Part shown: piece by piece, positions 13,647 to 25,840 of the stretch
Position numbering within the stretch: position 1 is the stretch's first letter
Layout: each line of letters opens with the position of its first letter
Source of the DNA: Pempheris klunzingeri
Lineage: Eukaryota; Chordata; Actinopteri; Acropomatiformes; Pempheridae
Length of the DNA: 64,000 bases
Direction: 5' to 3'
Assembly: GCF_042242105.1 (NCBI RefSeq)
Contig: NC_092014.1
Location: 4,713,874 to 4,777,873 of the forward strand
Made by a program: the position numbers and the translations under genes
The notes under the pieces: generated by a model
The model's database searches: none
Told to the model about the DNA's origin: nothing
What the model saw: only the letters and a program-made list of their open reading frames with translations

Positions 13647-14385
13647 TTCAAAGGGTCAGTTCACCAAAATTGTATATTTTAATTAAAAAAAAGATTTTTT
13701 TATGTGACTATAAGATAAAAACTGTCAACATCAGAAGAAGAGCAGGCTGGCCAGAGCAAGAGGAGGCCTGTAAGACACCGAGACACCACTACCAACCTTA
13801 AAATTAAACCAAAGCAGTTCCTGGGAAGATGCACTCATGAGGGACAAATAGCATCCTCACATCAAACTTGCAGTGTAAGGCAATAGAGTCCAAAAACGGT
13901 GTGTATTAATTCATTTTCAAAAAAGAGCGACCTCATCTGAAGGGGACTCAAGCACAGTCAGAGTCTATTCAAACAGACCAGAGGATAATTAGCCCTGAGC
14001 CAAAATCAGGCAGCAGCATAATGCGCTATCAATTAACGAGCTGAGGTTGAAAAGAGGTAGCAACATAATGGTAAAGTCCTTGGAACAAAGCCATGAAAAC
14101 AAACTGTGAACTATGAATCAAATGAAACAATAATTGTAATTTAATAGCATGCATTTTTACATAGGCCGCTGATTCCCTAAATGTTTCCGTCCATTCAGAC
14201 TGGACAGACCAGAGACCCGTGGCAGTAAAACGAGACCCTAACCCACCATGACGTTACTCGATCAAAACAGCAAAAGCTTTCAAAAACAGATAACTAGAGG
14301 CTTAACAACTACTTGCATGTCTAGACACCATCGGGACTGAGCGGGACAATATGTTTTTGTAATTTGGGTGAACTAACCCTTTGAA
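13647..14385. mobile_element. 739-bp MITE with terminal inverted repeats
   Basis: The left end TTCAAAGGGTCAGTTCACCA is mirrored at the right end, whose reverse complement is TTCAAAGGGTTAGTTCACCC; similarity continues for about 30 bases. The interior has no open frame of note. AAAGGGTTAGTTCACCCAAA ends are typical of abundant non-autonomous DNA transposons in fish. No clean target-site duplication could be seen beyond the shared ends, so the exact boundaries may be off by a few bases. It sits 0.57 kb past the c1qtnf6 stop. Confidence 0.75.
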
Positions 14386-14953
14386 GCTAAGTGCTCCTCT
14401 GAAAAGCACAAAGGAAGCATTTTGTTAACGGTGTGACAGCAGTCTATCTAAACACATTTCAATCTGACAGTAACTCTCCTGTTAAGAAGCACCATGGCAC
14501 ATAATACATAACAGATTGCACAGATTTATGACTCCTGATAAGTGATACAACTTGTGTTTATACACAAAGTCCCTGAAATGAGCAACCCAAGAGGAAAAGT
14601 AGCACAGCACAGAAGTAGGAAAAAATTATGTACTTTGTACAAAAGTGTATTTCTAGTGCAAATGAAGTAATTCAACATTCCTTCCTAATTGTGTGCTGTG
14701 CACCCTTTCTCTTTTTTTCATTCCTCCTTTTGATTCTAATATTTTTTGGGCAGGCCTCATTTAAGAAAGCACAGTACGTTCCTCTCCAGACTGAAAAGAA
14801 TATTTAACAAGCACCAAACTTGTAATGTTCTCTGTTTAGTTCTCCTTTTTTGGCATAAAGCTGCATCCATGGCAAAAAGACCAAATAGTCCGACCCAGAG
14901 ATAATAGAATAGTCCGACCCACCACTCCTCTCATTATTTACTCTGTCCCATTT

Positions 14954-15501
14954 TCACTGGATGCTAGGTGCCACCAGGTATCCATTAAAGGTGATGTAAA
15001 CATCCACGTCATCACTGTAAACGGCGTTCTCTCTCTCCCTCTTGTAGAGTCGAACCCACACCTCGTCATTCAGAGAAAGATTCATCATGACACTCTGGCT
15101 CTGCATGATGGACCTCTCACTGGGCTGAGCATACAGGATCACTTGCTCCTTGTCGTTGTGCATCAGGTGGAGGTATGTCTCCTTGAAGTTCCAGGTGTGG
15201 ATGTTAACATTGAAGAAGTAGATCCCCGGCACGTAGCAGTAGAACTTTCCCTTGAACATGTTGAAGTGCTCGTGGAGGTTGACGAACACCGTGTCGAACA
15301 CCAGCGCTTGGTAGTAGTCCACGCTGTGCAGGGACTTGCGACGTCCCACCGAGAAAGAAGACTGAGGGATCTTGCAGGCATCTCCAGGGGCTCCTGCCTG
15401 GCCTTTGCTGCCTTTAAGGCCCATGGGTCCTCGTACGCCAGGAGGTCCCTCTAGACCAGATTTGCCAGGTGTACCCTTGTCGCCTTTGTCTCCTTTATCA
15501 C
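14954..15501 (-). CDS. c1qtnf6: c1qtnf6 coding exon 2 (collagen repeat and C1q domain)
   Basis: Acceptor TTATCCACTCAG precedes the exon. The first two bases complete the Gly codon begun in exon 1. It encodes residues 61-242 and ends in a stop codon at 14954-14956. The C1q fold is complete, with the conserved FSVGR start and YITFNGYLV end. Confidence 0.92.
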
Positions 15502-18500
15502 CTGAGTGGATAACAGGAAACACAGGTGAGTGGTGCAGACAGAAAACATAATGAGCATAATCTGGACTTTTTTTAATTTTCAATTTAACACCAGTGGTGG
15601 AGAGTAACTAAGCAGACTTACTGAAGTACAGTACTTAAGTACAATATTGAATTGCTTTCCACTTCCCATTTTTTTCTTCTTTCCTACCCCATTAGTAATG
15701 CTGCATGCTGCAAGTCAGACTCGAGTCAGAGTTTATTATCACTGTTTATTAGCACTGCTGCATTATTTGTGTGTCATCAGTCGTTTTTTGTACTGGAGTT
15801 CAGTCAACCAGCTCCGTCTTGAGGCGTAAATGGAACGCAGCATGATCTCATGACAAGACGATTTGTTTTGTGACTCTCAGGAGGTGGCCCCATCCCTTGG
15901 TTCGGACTATAACGCCTACGATATTGAGGATATTGAGTAGTTAAAACTATCTCCATCTGAAACAGCCACAGTTGAGGAGAATAAGTGGGGGTACCACAAA
16001 TGACAGAATCAATAACCCTGAAAGAGATCTTTAGGATTGTGGTTATTTCTGGACATCAACTCAGAAAAGTAAGCTGATCTTGCATCTTCAACAGTTTTCT
16101 AATGTATTGCTTCTGATTCGGACTTGTTGAACTTCAATTGTTGTTTAGATTCTCTACAGAGTCTTTTTTTTTTTTAAAGTTAGAGTGTCTTAGTAAGCCT
16201 GAATGTACTTTGGCAGATTCTCTGAGTCCACTGGGAGAATGAAACATACGTTTTCTATTATTTTGATGATGGTGGTAAGGAGCACAGTCGAACACGCCAA
16301 TCTAAAATCTTTCATACTGTAAATATTCAATTGGCCTGAGATGTGGTGAACATGAAGGCCTATCATATGACTCACATAATATTCCAACCCCATCAAACCA
16401 TTCAGTAAGCCCTCATTCCTTGAATTAAAGTATGTGAATTTGTTATGTTTCTCAACATGTTCATTCAAGACTCTACAATGCAAACCACTAATGTTAATGT
16501 TAAAATTGTTGTTGTTGTTTAATCAGTTAGCCCTCAGTAGCTCTATCCTTGTTTATGTCCTGCTTCCTTCCTGTTTTGCAGCCACAACAACCCACCACTA
16601 TTTGTCTGGATTCCTAAATTATATGCGACTTGACAGCAAGCTCTGAAAATGATTAAAGAGCTTATGTACGCCCTCCTGTCAGCATGCCTGACTGACATGT
16701 TGCTGGCTGAGTGAACATTTTGAGTGATGCTATTGTTCCAAGGATGCAAAAACCTCTTTGCTATGAAAATCAAGTGACACTGCTTATGGGACTTTATCAT
16801 CATATCATTATGAAGCAGCTGTAATAAAATGGCCTGTGAGCAAACACTCCCTCCACTATGAACAGAAGCAAATAAACTGAGGAACAAAACAGCGTATGGT
16901 ATTTGGAGCAAATGTTAATGACATTTTTAGTAATTTTCAAGTTCATTTGAGGCTGTCAAGCTTCAAAATACATGTAGATATAAAGATATTTAGGTCAGGG
17001 GCTCTAAAGAGATGTCTAAATGTTGTTCTTCCTAGATTCCTTTAGGCTGGTCCTAACATAGTCATGAGTTAAACACCTCTGAGGTGGGTAAACCACACAG
17101 AAAGAAGCCACAGTGCTTCCCTTGCTCACCATGACCAATATTTTCTGAAGTAAACAGCAGTGATTCTCTGGACAAATGCTCAATGAACTGCCCACAGTCT
17201 GCCCAGCTGTGACCAGTGCCCACACAAAGAGCAATGAAGAGAGGTACAGTTTCCATAAACAGCAGCTTAGCAGCACCTTTGTATCAGATGGCCATATAAG
17301 AGACTGATCCTTTATCCTGACACCAAAGAATAACCTCGTGTCCAAGAGAGATTCTGACCTTTCTTTCTCTTCAAATATTACAGAGACATATTTTAGATAC
17401 TCACACACTGTTCACTTGATACATTTCTGGAGTATGTTTGAAATGAAACATTTGCTCTGAGTAATATTATAGCATTTTGTCACACTATATATTCACAGCT
17501 TGAGATGGTACATTGATTGTATAGCTCCTCTCTTGTCTTTTCGACCACTCAAAGCTCTTTAATGCTACATTCACACTTTGATGGGAGGTTGCCAACCCTG
17601 CCATCAGGAGGAAACCATTCAGGCACCATCACAATCCAAAGCAATTTATGGAGCAATTTGGGGTTCAGTGTCTTGCCCAAGAACACTTCGACATGTGGAC
17701 AGGAGGGGCAATTGAACTGCCCATCTTCCAATTAGTGGACAACTCACTCTACTACTGAGCCAAAGATATATAGCTAAGAACAGTGGCTCCCAACTGGTGG
17801 TGTAGGCTTGGAGTCAAAATGTCCCCTTAGACATCAGGTCACAGTCAATTTTAGCAAATTCAAATAACAAAAATGTTCTTGAAACATGAGACTTTTAAAC
17901 ATTAAGAAAAACATTAAAGTGCTGCAACAGCAGTTACGACTAAATTCAGGTTCCTACAGCATAATAAAGGTACAGGTCACGTGACCAACAGCGCTGGTAT
18001 TACAGTATAACAGGCTAATTGTATTAGTTGCATGTTGTAACCAACTCACTAGGAAGCAGAAACTTGTGCATCAAAATGAAAATTAAAAGTTCAGAGTTTC
18101 TACAACGTTGACTTTCTCACAACCCATTCACAGTGGACACACGGTCCAAAAGTGGACTGTGATGCCACCAGATGGGAACCACTGACTTAACACTGACATC
18201 TGTCTTGGGTCATTGAATATTATTGCAAATATAGCTGCTCTGCAAGGTCTAGTAATAATGCTAAACATCTTAAGAATCTATATAGTGTGAGATCTGGAGG
18301 CGCTGGGGGATTAACACATCGTGTAATTTTATGGTTACAGCCTGCAAAGGTAAAATGTCAAACCAAATCTAAGATTGTGCATTTCATATTTCAACCGTAC
18401 ATCAGCCAAGTTGAACCTTCTGAATATCTCATGGCTTTGTGTGATGTCAAAAAATGTGTGGGTGCAGAATCGCCTTTGACCATGACTGAGGGTTCAGATT

Positions 18501-19265
18501 TCTGACTGCGCTCTAGTATTGAGATTGGCTGACTGACTGATTGTGGGTCACACTGTTTAAATCCAATCACTGTAGCTTTGTGGGAGAAAACCCAAGTGCT
18601 CACACATACAAAGCACACACACACACAGCAGGCTTTATTATTTTCCAGTGAGCAGTCAGGGAACCGGTGAAATACCGGGGAAGAAAAGCGAGTGTGTGTT
18701 TGTGTGTATTATTCGTGTATATTCCACGCTTAATGTGTGTCTTGTCGCCATGGGTGTGACTACGCATTTCTTCCTGTGCATTTGTGTATGAGTGCGTGTT
18801 TTCTGACACATAAGCAAGTTCAGTGCCAGGTGAAAGCGCCTGATGAGGTCTCCTCCATCTCACAGCTGCAACTCACACACATTGTACAGTGTTTCACTGC
18901 TTCATTTGCACAAAAGAACAACAATTTGAGACAGAAATGGAACTGCTCAACCTCAGGGGCTGAAAGCTCCCAAAAACCGATTTGTTATATCCTTTTTCAT
19001 TTTCCATTCAAGGTATTCAAGCCCTTGAACAACAGAATAGGACCACATGAGTTCCAAAAGCATTTTTTCAGTTTGCATGCAACAAAAAAAAAAAACACGA
19101 TCCCTCACTGGCTTCCCACCAATTAAAAATCTGACCTGAATGTCAAATAACATTTTGACCCAGCATGAATTGGATCATTTGGTGCTCAATGAAGGTGTGG
19201 ATACAGTTTTGGTGTGCAGTCTCTACATCAAGAGTATAATAGCTGCCTACTTCTGCATGGGTGTT

Positions 19266-19314
<49 letters not shown>

Positions 19315-20857
19315 AAGAAGATTTTTTCTTTTCGTGGTTGAGCAGTTGGACGGGTTCAGGGTTGATCGTGGGTCAGAACAGACTTGGCACGTCCAGTTAT
19401 CAGGACTAGTAAAGGACCAGCAGATAAAACAGTAAAGAGATGACACATCGCTTGGACTGCTCTGGTTGAGTTGGCCGCCAAAGCTCTGATATAAGACACA
19501 CATGTTCTCACAAATCCCTCTCCAGCTGCGATTGTGTGGTTCTTGGATATTAGAAAGTCCTTGTATTTCTAATCCCTCTTCTCTTCTCATATTTTTCTAT
19601 TTCTTCCTGTTGTATTCTCTTCGTCTTTCGGCTTAAACACACACTTGCACACATAAACAGCGCCGCACTAATGCATAACACGCAATGATCATCTCATACA
19701 ATCTGTCACAGATTTGATTGTGACACGACTCACTGCGGGTCAGTCACCATAACAAATAGAGGTTTTCACAGGTCCACCTGAGGGATCCAGTCAGGCTGGA
19801 TAAAGATTATATTCAGTTGTGATAAGCTTGGAGCATTTCTCTACTACCATACATGACATGTATCTACGTTACTGTCTTAATACTGACTATACTAGTGATA
19901 CGCTTTTCTGACAGACTACAAACAGATGAAATGATGTGGTTGTGTTTTATGTGATTTGCAAATAAATATTAGCCTGAAAAAAGCAATTATTCATCCAATA
20001 AAACTGTTTGGGGCTCTAATCTAGTGCTCCAACACTCTGCTTCGTTAGTTTTCCATAGTTCAAATTCTTCACTTCATGGCTTACATAAAGTCAGATGCTG
20101 GTATGCATTTTCTATGGCAGACACTGTCAAAAGCTATCATGGTTGCATGGTTACTTGGCAGCCTGGTTCTTTCAAAAAATGTTGAACAGAGGTTGATTTT
20201 GAAGTGGTTCCAGGTTGTTTCTGTCAGAGTGTAATTTGCTTTTCAAAGAATTTTGTGTTGCTTCTCCACTTATCCATCCATGCATTATTTCTCTTTCAAT
20301 ACCATATACATGATTGCTCTTGTGATTAAATACTAGCCTTGTCAGACACACCGCCATCTGGAAAAGCAGAAATTGTGATCTGATTAAGGAAATGTAGCGT
20401 GGAACAGGAAGACAGTAACACAAATATTTGAAGTTGATTGCTCGTCAGTGAATGAACGTGCAACCGCTGCAAACACTGCATTTTTGCTAAAATAAAGGTA
20501 CATAAAGTACATAAAGGGCATAGAAATACATGACAAAGGCCATCTGCCCGTGTTATGTTGCAATAACCAGAAGACAAACTGGAAGCAGAAAACTGAGGAG
20601 CTGCCAAAAACGCAGGAAGCACCTGCCAACTTCCAAGTGAAGCAGCAGTGAAGGAAGCTGTTCCAGACTCTTGTACCTTTGAGGATGGTCATGTTGATGA
20701 CAGTGCGCACCTCAGGCATCTGATATTGGGAGGTGGCTACTGGCAGCTCAGAGTGCTCGCAGCACCTCCTGCATAGTCTGGACGGAGGTCTGGAGGGGGA
20801 GGGGACGCAGCAAACCAGGGGGAGGAGCAAAAGCAGTCTCAAACACACCGCCAACAT
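14954..20857 (-). CDS. c1qtnf6: C1q/TNF-related protein 6 (two coding exons, 242 aa)
   Basis: Secreted collagen/C1q protein of the CTRP family, expected to assemble as trimers through the C1q head. Coding segments 20857-20677 and 15501-14954 join in phase 1 across a 5.2-kb intron (donor GTACAA, acceptor CAG), making a Gly codon that starts the collagen repeat. Residues 1-20 are a Leu-rich signal peptide. A CRRCC cysteine cluster lies at 29-33 and an N-glycosylation site at N55 in INMTILKG. Fourteen Gly-X-Y triplets (61-102) precede a C1q globular domain to residue 242. INx[25 protein letters not shown] and the WVRL..RERENA..S.D stretch match CTRP6. The start chosen is the ATG at 20857, since the frame upstream opens only at a GTG. 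Some segments look closer to CTRP1, the nearest paralogue; the tmprss6/il2rb neighbourhood favours CTRP6. Confidence 0.9.
15591..15650. repeat. MITE end fragment (CAGTGGTGGA type)
   Basis: CAGTGGTGGAGAGTAACTAA followed by GAAGTACAGTACTTAAGTAC is the typical end of a widespread fish inverted-repeat element. The opposite end type occurs at 24786-24897. This is only a fragment, inside the c1qtnf6 intron. Confidence 0.5.
15651..17516. other. c1qtnf6 intron, no further feature
   Basis: Part of the 5.2-kb c1qtnf6 intron. No repeat family or exon was recognised here. The open frames at 16.5-17.4 kb on the minus strand resemble nothing I know. Confidence 0.4.
17517..17765 (-). mobile_element. Fish SINE-like repeat
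   Basis: On the minus strand it begins GGCTCAGTAGTAGAGTGAGT and contains CATGTCGAAGTGTTCTTGGG followed by CAAGACACTGAACCCCAAAT. It ends with a TTAAAGAGCTTTGAGTGGTC tail. This order (tRNA-like head, 'tcgaagtgtccttgggcaagacactgaacccc' core, 'aaagcgctttgagtggtc' tail) is a very common teleost short interspersed repeat. I do not assign a formal family name. Confidence 0.65.
19270..19314. repeat. (GT)n(GA)n microsatellite
   Basis: A pure GT tract of about 32 bases runs into a GA tract, within the c1qtnf6 intron. Confidence 0.95.
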
Positions 20858-20869
20858 GGCTGTCACAAC
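20677..20869 (-). CDS. c1qtnf6: c1qtnf6 coding exon 1 (signal peptide)
   Basis: Acceptor CTTCCCTTCCAG ends at 20870, so the exon carries 12 untranslated bases before the ATG at 20857. It encodes residues 1-60: signal peptide, CRRCC cluster and the N-glycosylated INMTILK stretch. It ends in phase 1 at a GTACAA donor. The in-exon acceptor implies an upstream non-coding exon. Confidence 0.88.
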
Positions 20870-23800
20870 CTGGAAGGGAAGAGAAACACAGAGGAAGGAA
20901 ACATTAAAGATTGGTGGAGCTGAATGTTTCTTATTATTCTTATAATGAAATCCTTGTTTACTCCCTTCACCAGAGGGATTTCTGAAAAGTCAAACAATCT
21001 TGCTAAATACTTAAATAAATCCCCCAAACCAATATTTTGGGTTAGTTTTGCTGTTTGGTGTATTTTTAGGATTAACTGGCAAGTGTCATGATGTTTCCAT
21101 GACAATAACAGCAGAGTTTGAGGGTTATCTTCTCAAGAGTTGCTGCCAGTGCTCGTCATAATAGCAGTACTGTACGACCATCAAACAAGGTGAAGTCCAT
21201 CATAAGATTAAAGATTTCTTTGACATAACGGGTGCAGCCCAGCCATGGCCCAGTGTTCACAACCCATCAACATCTTCATTTTTGATAAGCAAAAGTCCTT
21301 CGCACCTAATTTTTGGCAGCTGTTGAAAGATTTCTGGGAAATACAGCACTTTTTTGGCAAAACAAGACAGTGTAAGTGAAAGTTGATATATCTGGCATAC
21401 ATTTCTCCCTTCAACTTTAACTTTCAAAGACACAGAAAAACTATGGTATGAAGGTCAGAACCACATCTGACAGATTATCCGCTGAGTTCTCATATGGGAT
21501 CCAGAGGACTTGGATTAAGAAATATAAGCCTAAAACAAAAGCTATTTGAAAAGACTTGGAAAAGGAGGGAGTCACGTGGACTTCCATACGTAGACACACC
21601 TGGACTCGATTGGATGTTAAAACACAAGCAGCCATTTGATTCTCTCCCCATGAACTCTTTCAAACACATTTCCAAGGACACATACTGCTGAACCTGTTGT
21701 CCTTGGCACCCCACTTCTACAGATCCAAATCCACACACACATTTCTCTCTAATTGTTCTCTCTGATAAACATTTCAGCAATACTACAAACTAGAGGCAGC
21801 AAATAAATACTCATTTGATTATCTTGGAAGCTTTCAGTTGTATTTAGCAATAACAAGATGTTTTTGAATGAAAATTTGAGGTCGCAAAGATATTTAGTAG
21901 TAGTTCTGTGTGATTACATCAAATGACAGAACATTAGGCTACATAACACAAAACATATGGCGCTCATTTGATGCTGCCTTACTGAGTACATATGTATGTA
22001 TTTAGGATGGAAATCCTGGGTGGATTGGGGCCTCCAGAACAAAGCAAGGGATTCAAGACCACAAAAATTATGAAAAAAGTTTTAGTATTTTTCTCTAAAC
22101 GTCATGTATGTGATGTGAAATGTGTTTGTACTGATAAACCCACAAAGAATTATCACCTCACTTCTACGGAGCTGAACAGCACAACATGTTTCAGCTCACT
22201 GTTTTTGAATCAGCTCTATCGAAACACTCTCCTGTCTTTGTTTTCAGTGAAAAAACTCTAAAAATCCACTGTACGCTACCAGTCTGCTTCCAAACGGCAA
22301 ACAGCAATCAACAGGTTTATTTTATGACAGCGCCTATTTATACAATTAGTTCAGAGGAACATTAGCAATATTTTCTTGATGTTGAATTTCTGATCAAATG
22401 AAAGTCCAATATTATATAAAATAATATTAAGTCTAGTTTGATAATACATTCATGGTTTTCATCATCATCTTGTGAGAAAAACATCTTAAACTTTTAGTTG
22501 CTAAATGCACCACTATGTTCACCAGCCAGTCTCTAACTGTGTCCACCTGCTTTTTGGTGCTGGGGAGGTGATGCACTGGGTAGGAAACAAACACGATGAC
22601 ATGTTGAATCTGAGGACCATACAACCAAAACAATGAGCTATCCTTGTTGTCTTTGTATTCTGTATTCACCATCCTTTTCTATCGATTGTCTTCTTCAGTC
22701 AGCAGTATATCACTTTCCCACTTTCTGTCTCTCTTCCTCCTGCTTGTCTGTCTTCCTGCCATCCATCCTAATGTTTAGCCTGTGAAATCCTGACATGTGT
22801 AACACAAATCCTCTGAGAAGCAAGGCGGAGAAGGGAAAACAAATACAAAAGGCGGAGGAGAGAAAAACATGAAGAGGGGAGAGAAGTGTGAGAGAGATTC
22901 CCAGGCTTTTTTTTATTATCGTGGCATGTGAGTGTTAACTGGATTAAAGGTGATGGATGGAGCATGACTGTGAAAAAGTGATATTTTTATCCAACTACTG
23001 ATAATAAAATATGATCATAACAGTTACTGTCTGAATCTGCTTCACTATCACAGCCAGCCAGATGTCAGAGGACACATTCTATTCACTTACGCAACATTTT
23101 GGAAAAATTAGGTCAGATTCCTCATTTCAGTGTAAATTTTTTTCCATCACTTGATCCACATACAGTACCCCTGATTATTTTAACGGCAGCAGCAACAGAG
23201 TGGCTTCAATTCCCTCGTAACCAACCTCATAAATCATTAAAACTACACAAACTAAACAGCAGTATATCTGTAATAAGATTTAAAAAGTGTTGCTGTAGCT
23301 TGGAAGTGCTGCTTATTGGAACAACAATTGCATCCTTGTAGAAATTGATATACCTGGAGTTTTACATTTTCTGTGATAACTTTTAACTGTGGAATCACTG
23401 CTGGGACATGAACAAAATACATTTTAGAGACTTCAAACAATCCCACATGCTACTTGTAGTTAGCACGGCATTTATCAGCAGGTGTTTTATCTTTACAGTA
23501 AATCCTACACTTGAATGCAGCGTACACACGGGGCTTAAACTCTCAGGCACAAAGGATTTCAGAGCACAAAGCAGTATTAAATTCATAGACAACTTGATTC
23601 AGTGCATTGCTCACACTTCCTCCTGGACAACCTTTCAGGCTCACAAATATTTCTTGCTTTAATCCCTGAATAGAGTCAAAACACACAACATCGATGAGCG
23701 TCAAAGCCAAACACCCTGGTGGTAGGCTGTTTTAGGAAGAAACGATATGCTTCGTGCCTTTTATATACACCATAGATGTGTTAAGAAAGCTACTTTGACC

Positions 23801-24785
23801 TACTTATCCTCGCTGCCGTTTTGTCCCAGTGGCCGACCACGGCACTGCACAAAGAAACCAAGTGTGGCCAAGTAGTATTTTTCCCTGTAGACCACCATTA
23901 TTGAAAATATTCTTGTAAAACTGAAAGTGCAGCATCCAACAGCCAGTTCAAAGAATACTGTATATCAGTAACTTTAATAAAGTGATGTTTTAGTTAATAA
24001 CAAAAGGACAAAGCGCTGCATGGATCTGATGGCTCACATGATTAAATAATCATTATAATCCAAGTTTAAATTATCCTCAAGAAGTCACCTGACCACCATG
24101 GAAAAAGAAAGCTTAGACACAATAGAGGTTTTTCACCTGGTGGTCTGCTCTACTTGAGGATAATTGATCAGGAAAGACTTCCTGCATTCTTTCTATGTTT
24201 TTGTAACTTTACTTATTTCTTGTGTTGGTCTCCTGAACTGTCACTCCTACAGGTAGGTTAGCATTTAGGCATATATTTGTTCTCAGAAATGAAAATAAAT
24301 ATGTAGGGAGTTCACATGGATACTAACAAGTGTTCTCACAAAAATATTCTTCCTTACATATTATTGCTAAAACACACATTACAAATAAAGTTCTGCATTC
24401 AAAGATCGTACTCAGGTAAAGGTAAAGAATCAGCTAAATGTATGTTTGATATATTTTTGCACGTGACATCATCCAGTTATTAATAGTGAAGGATCACTGT
24501 GTAAGCAGCATGCTACTGTGGAGACAGTTTACCACCAGGCCTCTACAGTCACCAGATACAACTAAGGGGTCCTGAGATGATGAATGGGAGACGTAAAAAG
24601 AAAAGGAGTTCTGATATACGAAGCTGTTTCCAGTTTTTGGACTTTTTCTCAAATGAAACAGAAGTTTAGAGGGAACAATCTGTATTTGTTGAAGCTGTGA
24701 CCAACATCTTAATCAATGTGCCGTATTTTAAAAGCTTGTTATATCATCAGTTGTTTCAAATATTCATATGAACACTGACTAGTAC
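20870..24785. other. Probable 5' intron of c1qtnf6
   Basis: If the first exon is at about 25.4 kb, this is the first c1qtnf6 intron. No coding exon was recognised. One dispersed repeat (22485-22680) lies in it. Confidence 0.4.
22485..22680 (+). repeat. Dispersed repeat shared with 43540-43830
   Basis: The succession GCTAAATGCACCACTATGTT, CACCAGCCAGTCTCTAACTG and CTGCTTTTTGGTGCTGGGGA recurs in slightly diverged form at 43660-43740. The two copies in one window and the familiar wording point to a fish interspersed repeat of unknown class. Confidence 0.55.
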
Positions 24786-24897
24786 CTAAACCTGTCAAAT
24801 GGAGTAGAAAGTACAATATTTCCCACTGAAATGCAGTGGAAGTAAAAAGTAGCATTCAATGGAAATACTCTAAGTAAGCTGCTTTTCCACCACTGGA
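24786..24897. repeat. MITE end fragment (TCCACCACTGG type)
   Basis: GGAGTAGAAAGTACAATATT through AGTAAAAAGTAGCATTCAAT to TTTTCCACCACTGG is the opposite end of the element type seen at 15591. The ends are complementary (CAGTGGTGGA). The rest of the element is missing or diverged. Confidence 0.55.
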
Positions 24898-25095
24898 AGT
24901 ATTATATCATAAGCTCATGTTACCTCATCACCCCTCACCCCTCCTCACCCACAGACCCCCTCAGAGCTGTGTGCACACCCTGCCTGACACTAACCCAGCC
25001 ACAACACACATGCAACAGTCATAATGAATTCGTTTAAGAAGCCACGTCTACAACGCCAGAGCATCAGTTTGGCATGCAACTGCAGTCCGGATAAA

Positions 25096-25133
<38 letters not shown>

Positions 25134-25160
25134 AAAGCACAGCGCATAGCACACACATTG

Positions 25161-25194
<34 letters not shown>
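25096..25194. repeat. Two adjacent (CA)n microsatellites
   Basis: CA tracts at about 25096-25131 and 25162-25194, separated by 30 bases of CA-like sequence, lie just downstream (in transcription sense) of the proposed c1qtnf6 first exon. Confidence 0.95.
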
Positions 25195-25195
<1 letters not shown>

Positions 25196-25415
25196 GTGCA
25201 CTGACGTGCACAAACGTGTCAGTGAGGGGTAACTTTTCAGCAAAACCGTTGCTGAGTTGGCGACTTCTGAATAACTTCTTCACTCCTGCACGTCTCTGCA
25301 GGCACGTAAACGCGTCACCGGGTTTCTCCTTTTATTCACCTTTAAAAGCTCCGGAGGATTTTTACACAGACGGTTTGTCAGAGTTGTTGTGTCGTGTCAG
25401 AGTGTCTTTTCTTAC

Positions 25416-25494
25416 CTGGTGGAGTTTCACCACGGCGGAGGAGGAAAAAACTGACTGCCGGTGTCAGATTGAGAGGAGGAACTACTGAGGAGCA

Positions 25495-25500
<6 letters not shown>
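25416..25500 (-). other. c1qtnf6: Candidate non-coding first exon of c1qtnf6
   Basis: On the minus strand a near-ideal splice donor, CCACCAG|GTAAGAAAAG, ends at 25416. It is preceded by comparatively GC-rich sequence (CTCCGCCGTGGTGAAACTCC) with CpG dinucleotides and no ATG followed by a long frame. Coding exon 1 begins with an acceptor inside untranslated sequence, so a 5' exon is required, and this is the best donor noticed upstream. The upstream edge is not determined; a (CT)n/(CA)n tract begins at 25497. Confidence 0.4.
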
Positions 25501-25537
<37 letters not shown>

Positions 25538-25576
25538 TCACTCTCTCCCTCCCTACACACACACACACACACACAC
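25497..25576. repeat. (CT)n(CA)n compound microsatellite
   Basis: A CT tract (25497-25524) is followed by CA and CT stretches to 25576. It lies at the presumed promoter side of c1qtnf6. Confidence 0.9.
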
Positions 25577-25769
25577 CGACCATCAGAAGTCAGCCTCCCT
25601 CCCCTATTATGTCTCTCTCTTTCCTCTTCTCTACTTGCTTTTTCCTCCTGTGATCATCTCCTGTAATCCCCCCTCTTCCCCCTTCACCCCTCTTAAACTC
25701 CACATCCATCACTCTTACTTCCACTTACTGCATCCAGAAATTTTACAACATAGAACTCAATGCAACATG

Positions 25770-25839
<70 letters not shown>

Positions 25840-25840
25840 T
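25770..25840. repeat. (CTAT)n tetranucleotide array
   Basis: About 17 uninterrupted copies of CTAT. The motif is the reverse complement of the GATA array at 41859-41925. Confidence 0.97.

Noticed and set aside
15143..15454. Plus-strand open frame opposite c1qtnf6
   Set aside because: It is the antisense shadow of the C1q coding exon.
16543..17408. Minus-strand open frames of 120-130 codons in the c1qtnf6 intron
   Set aside because: No family resemblance, no fitting splice phases, and overlapping alternative frames of similar length.
20857..20866. Upstream GTG as c1qtnf6 start
   Set aside because: Vertebrate genes start at ATG; the ATG at 20857, three codons later, directly begins a signal peptide.
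25770..25840. CRISPR-like regular repetition
   Set aside because: It is a pure tetranucleotide microsatellite without spacers, in a vertebrate genome.
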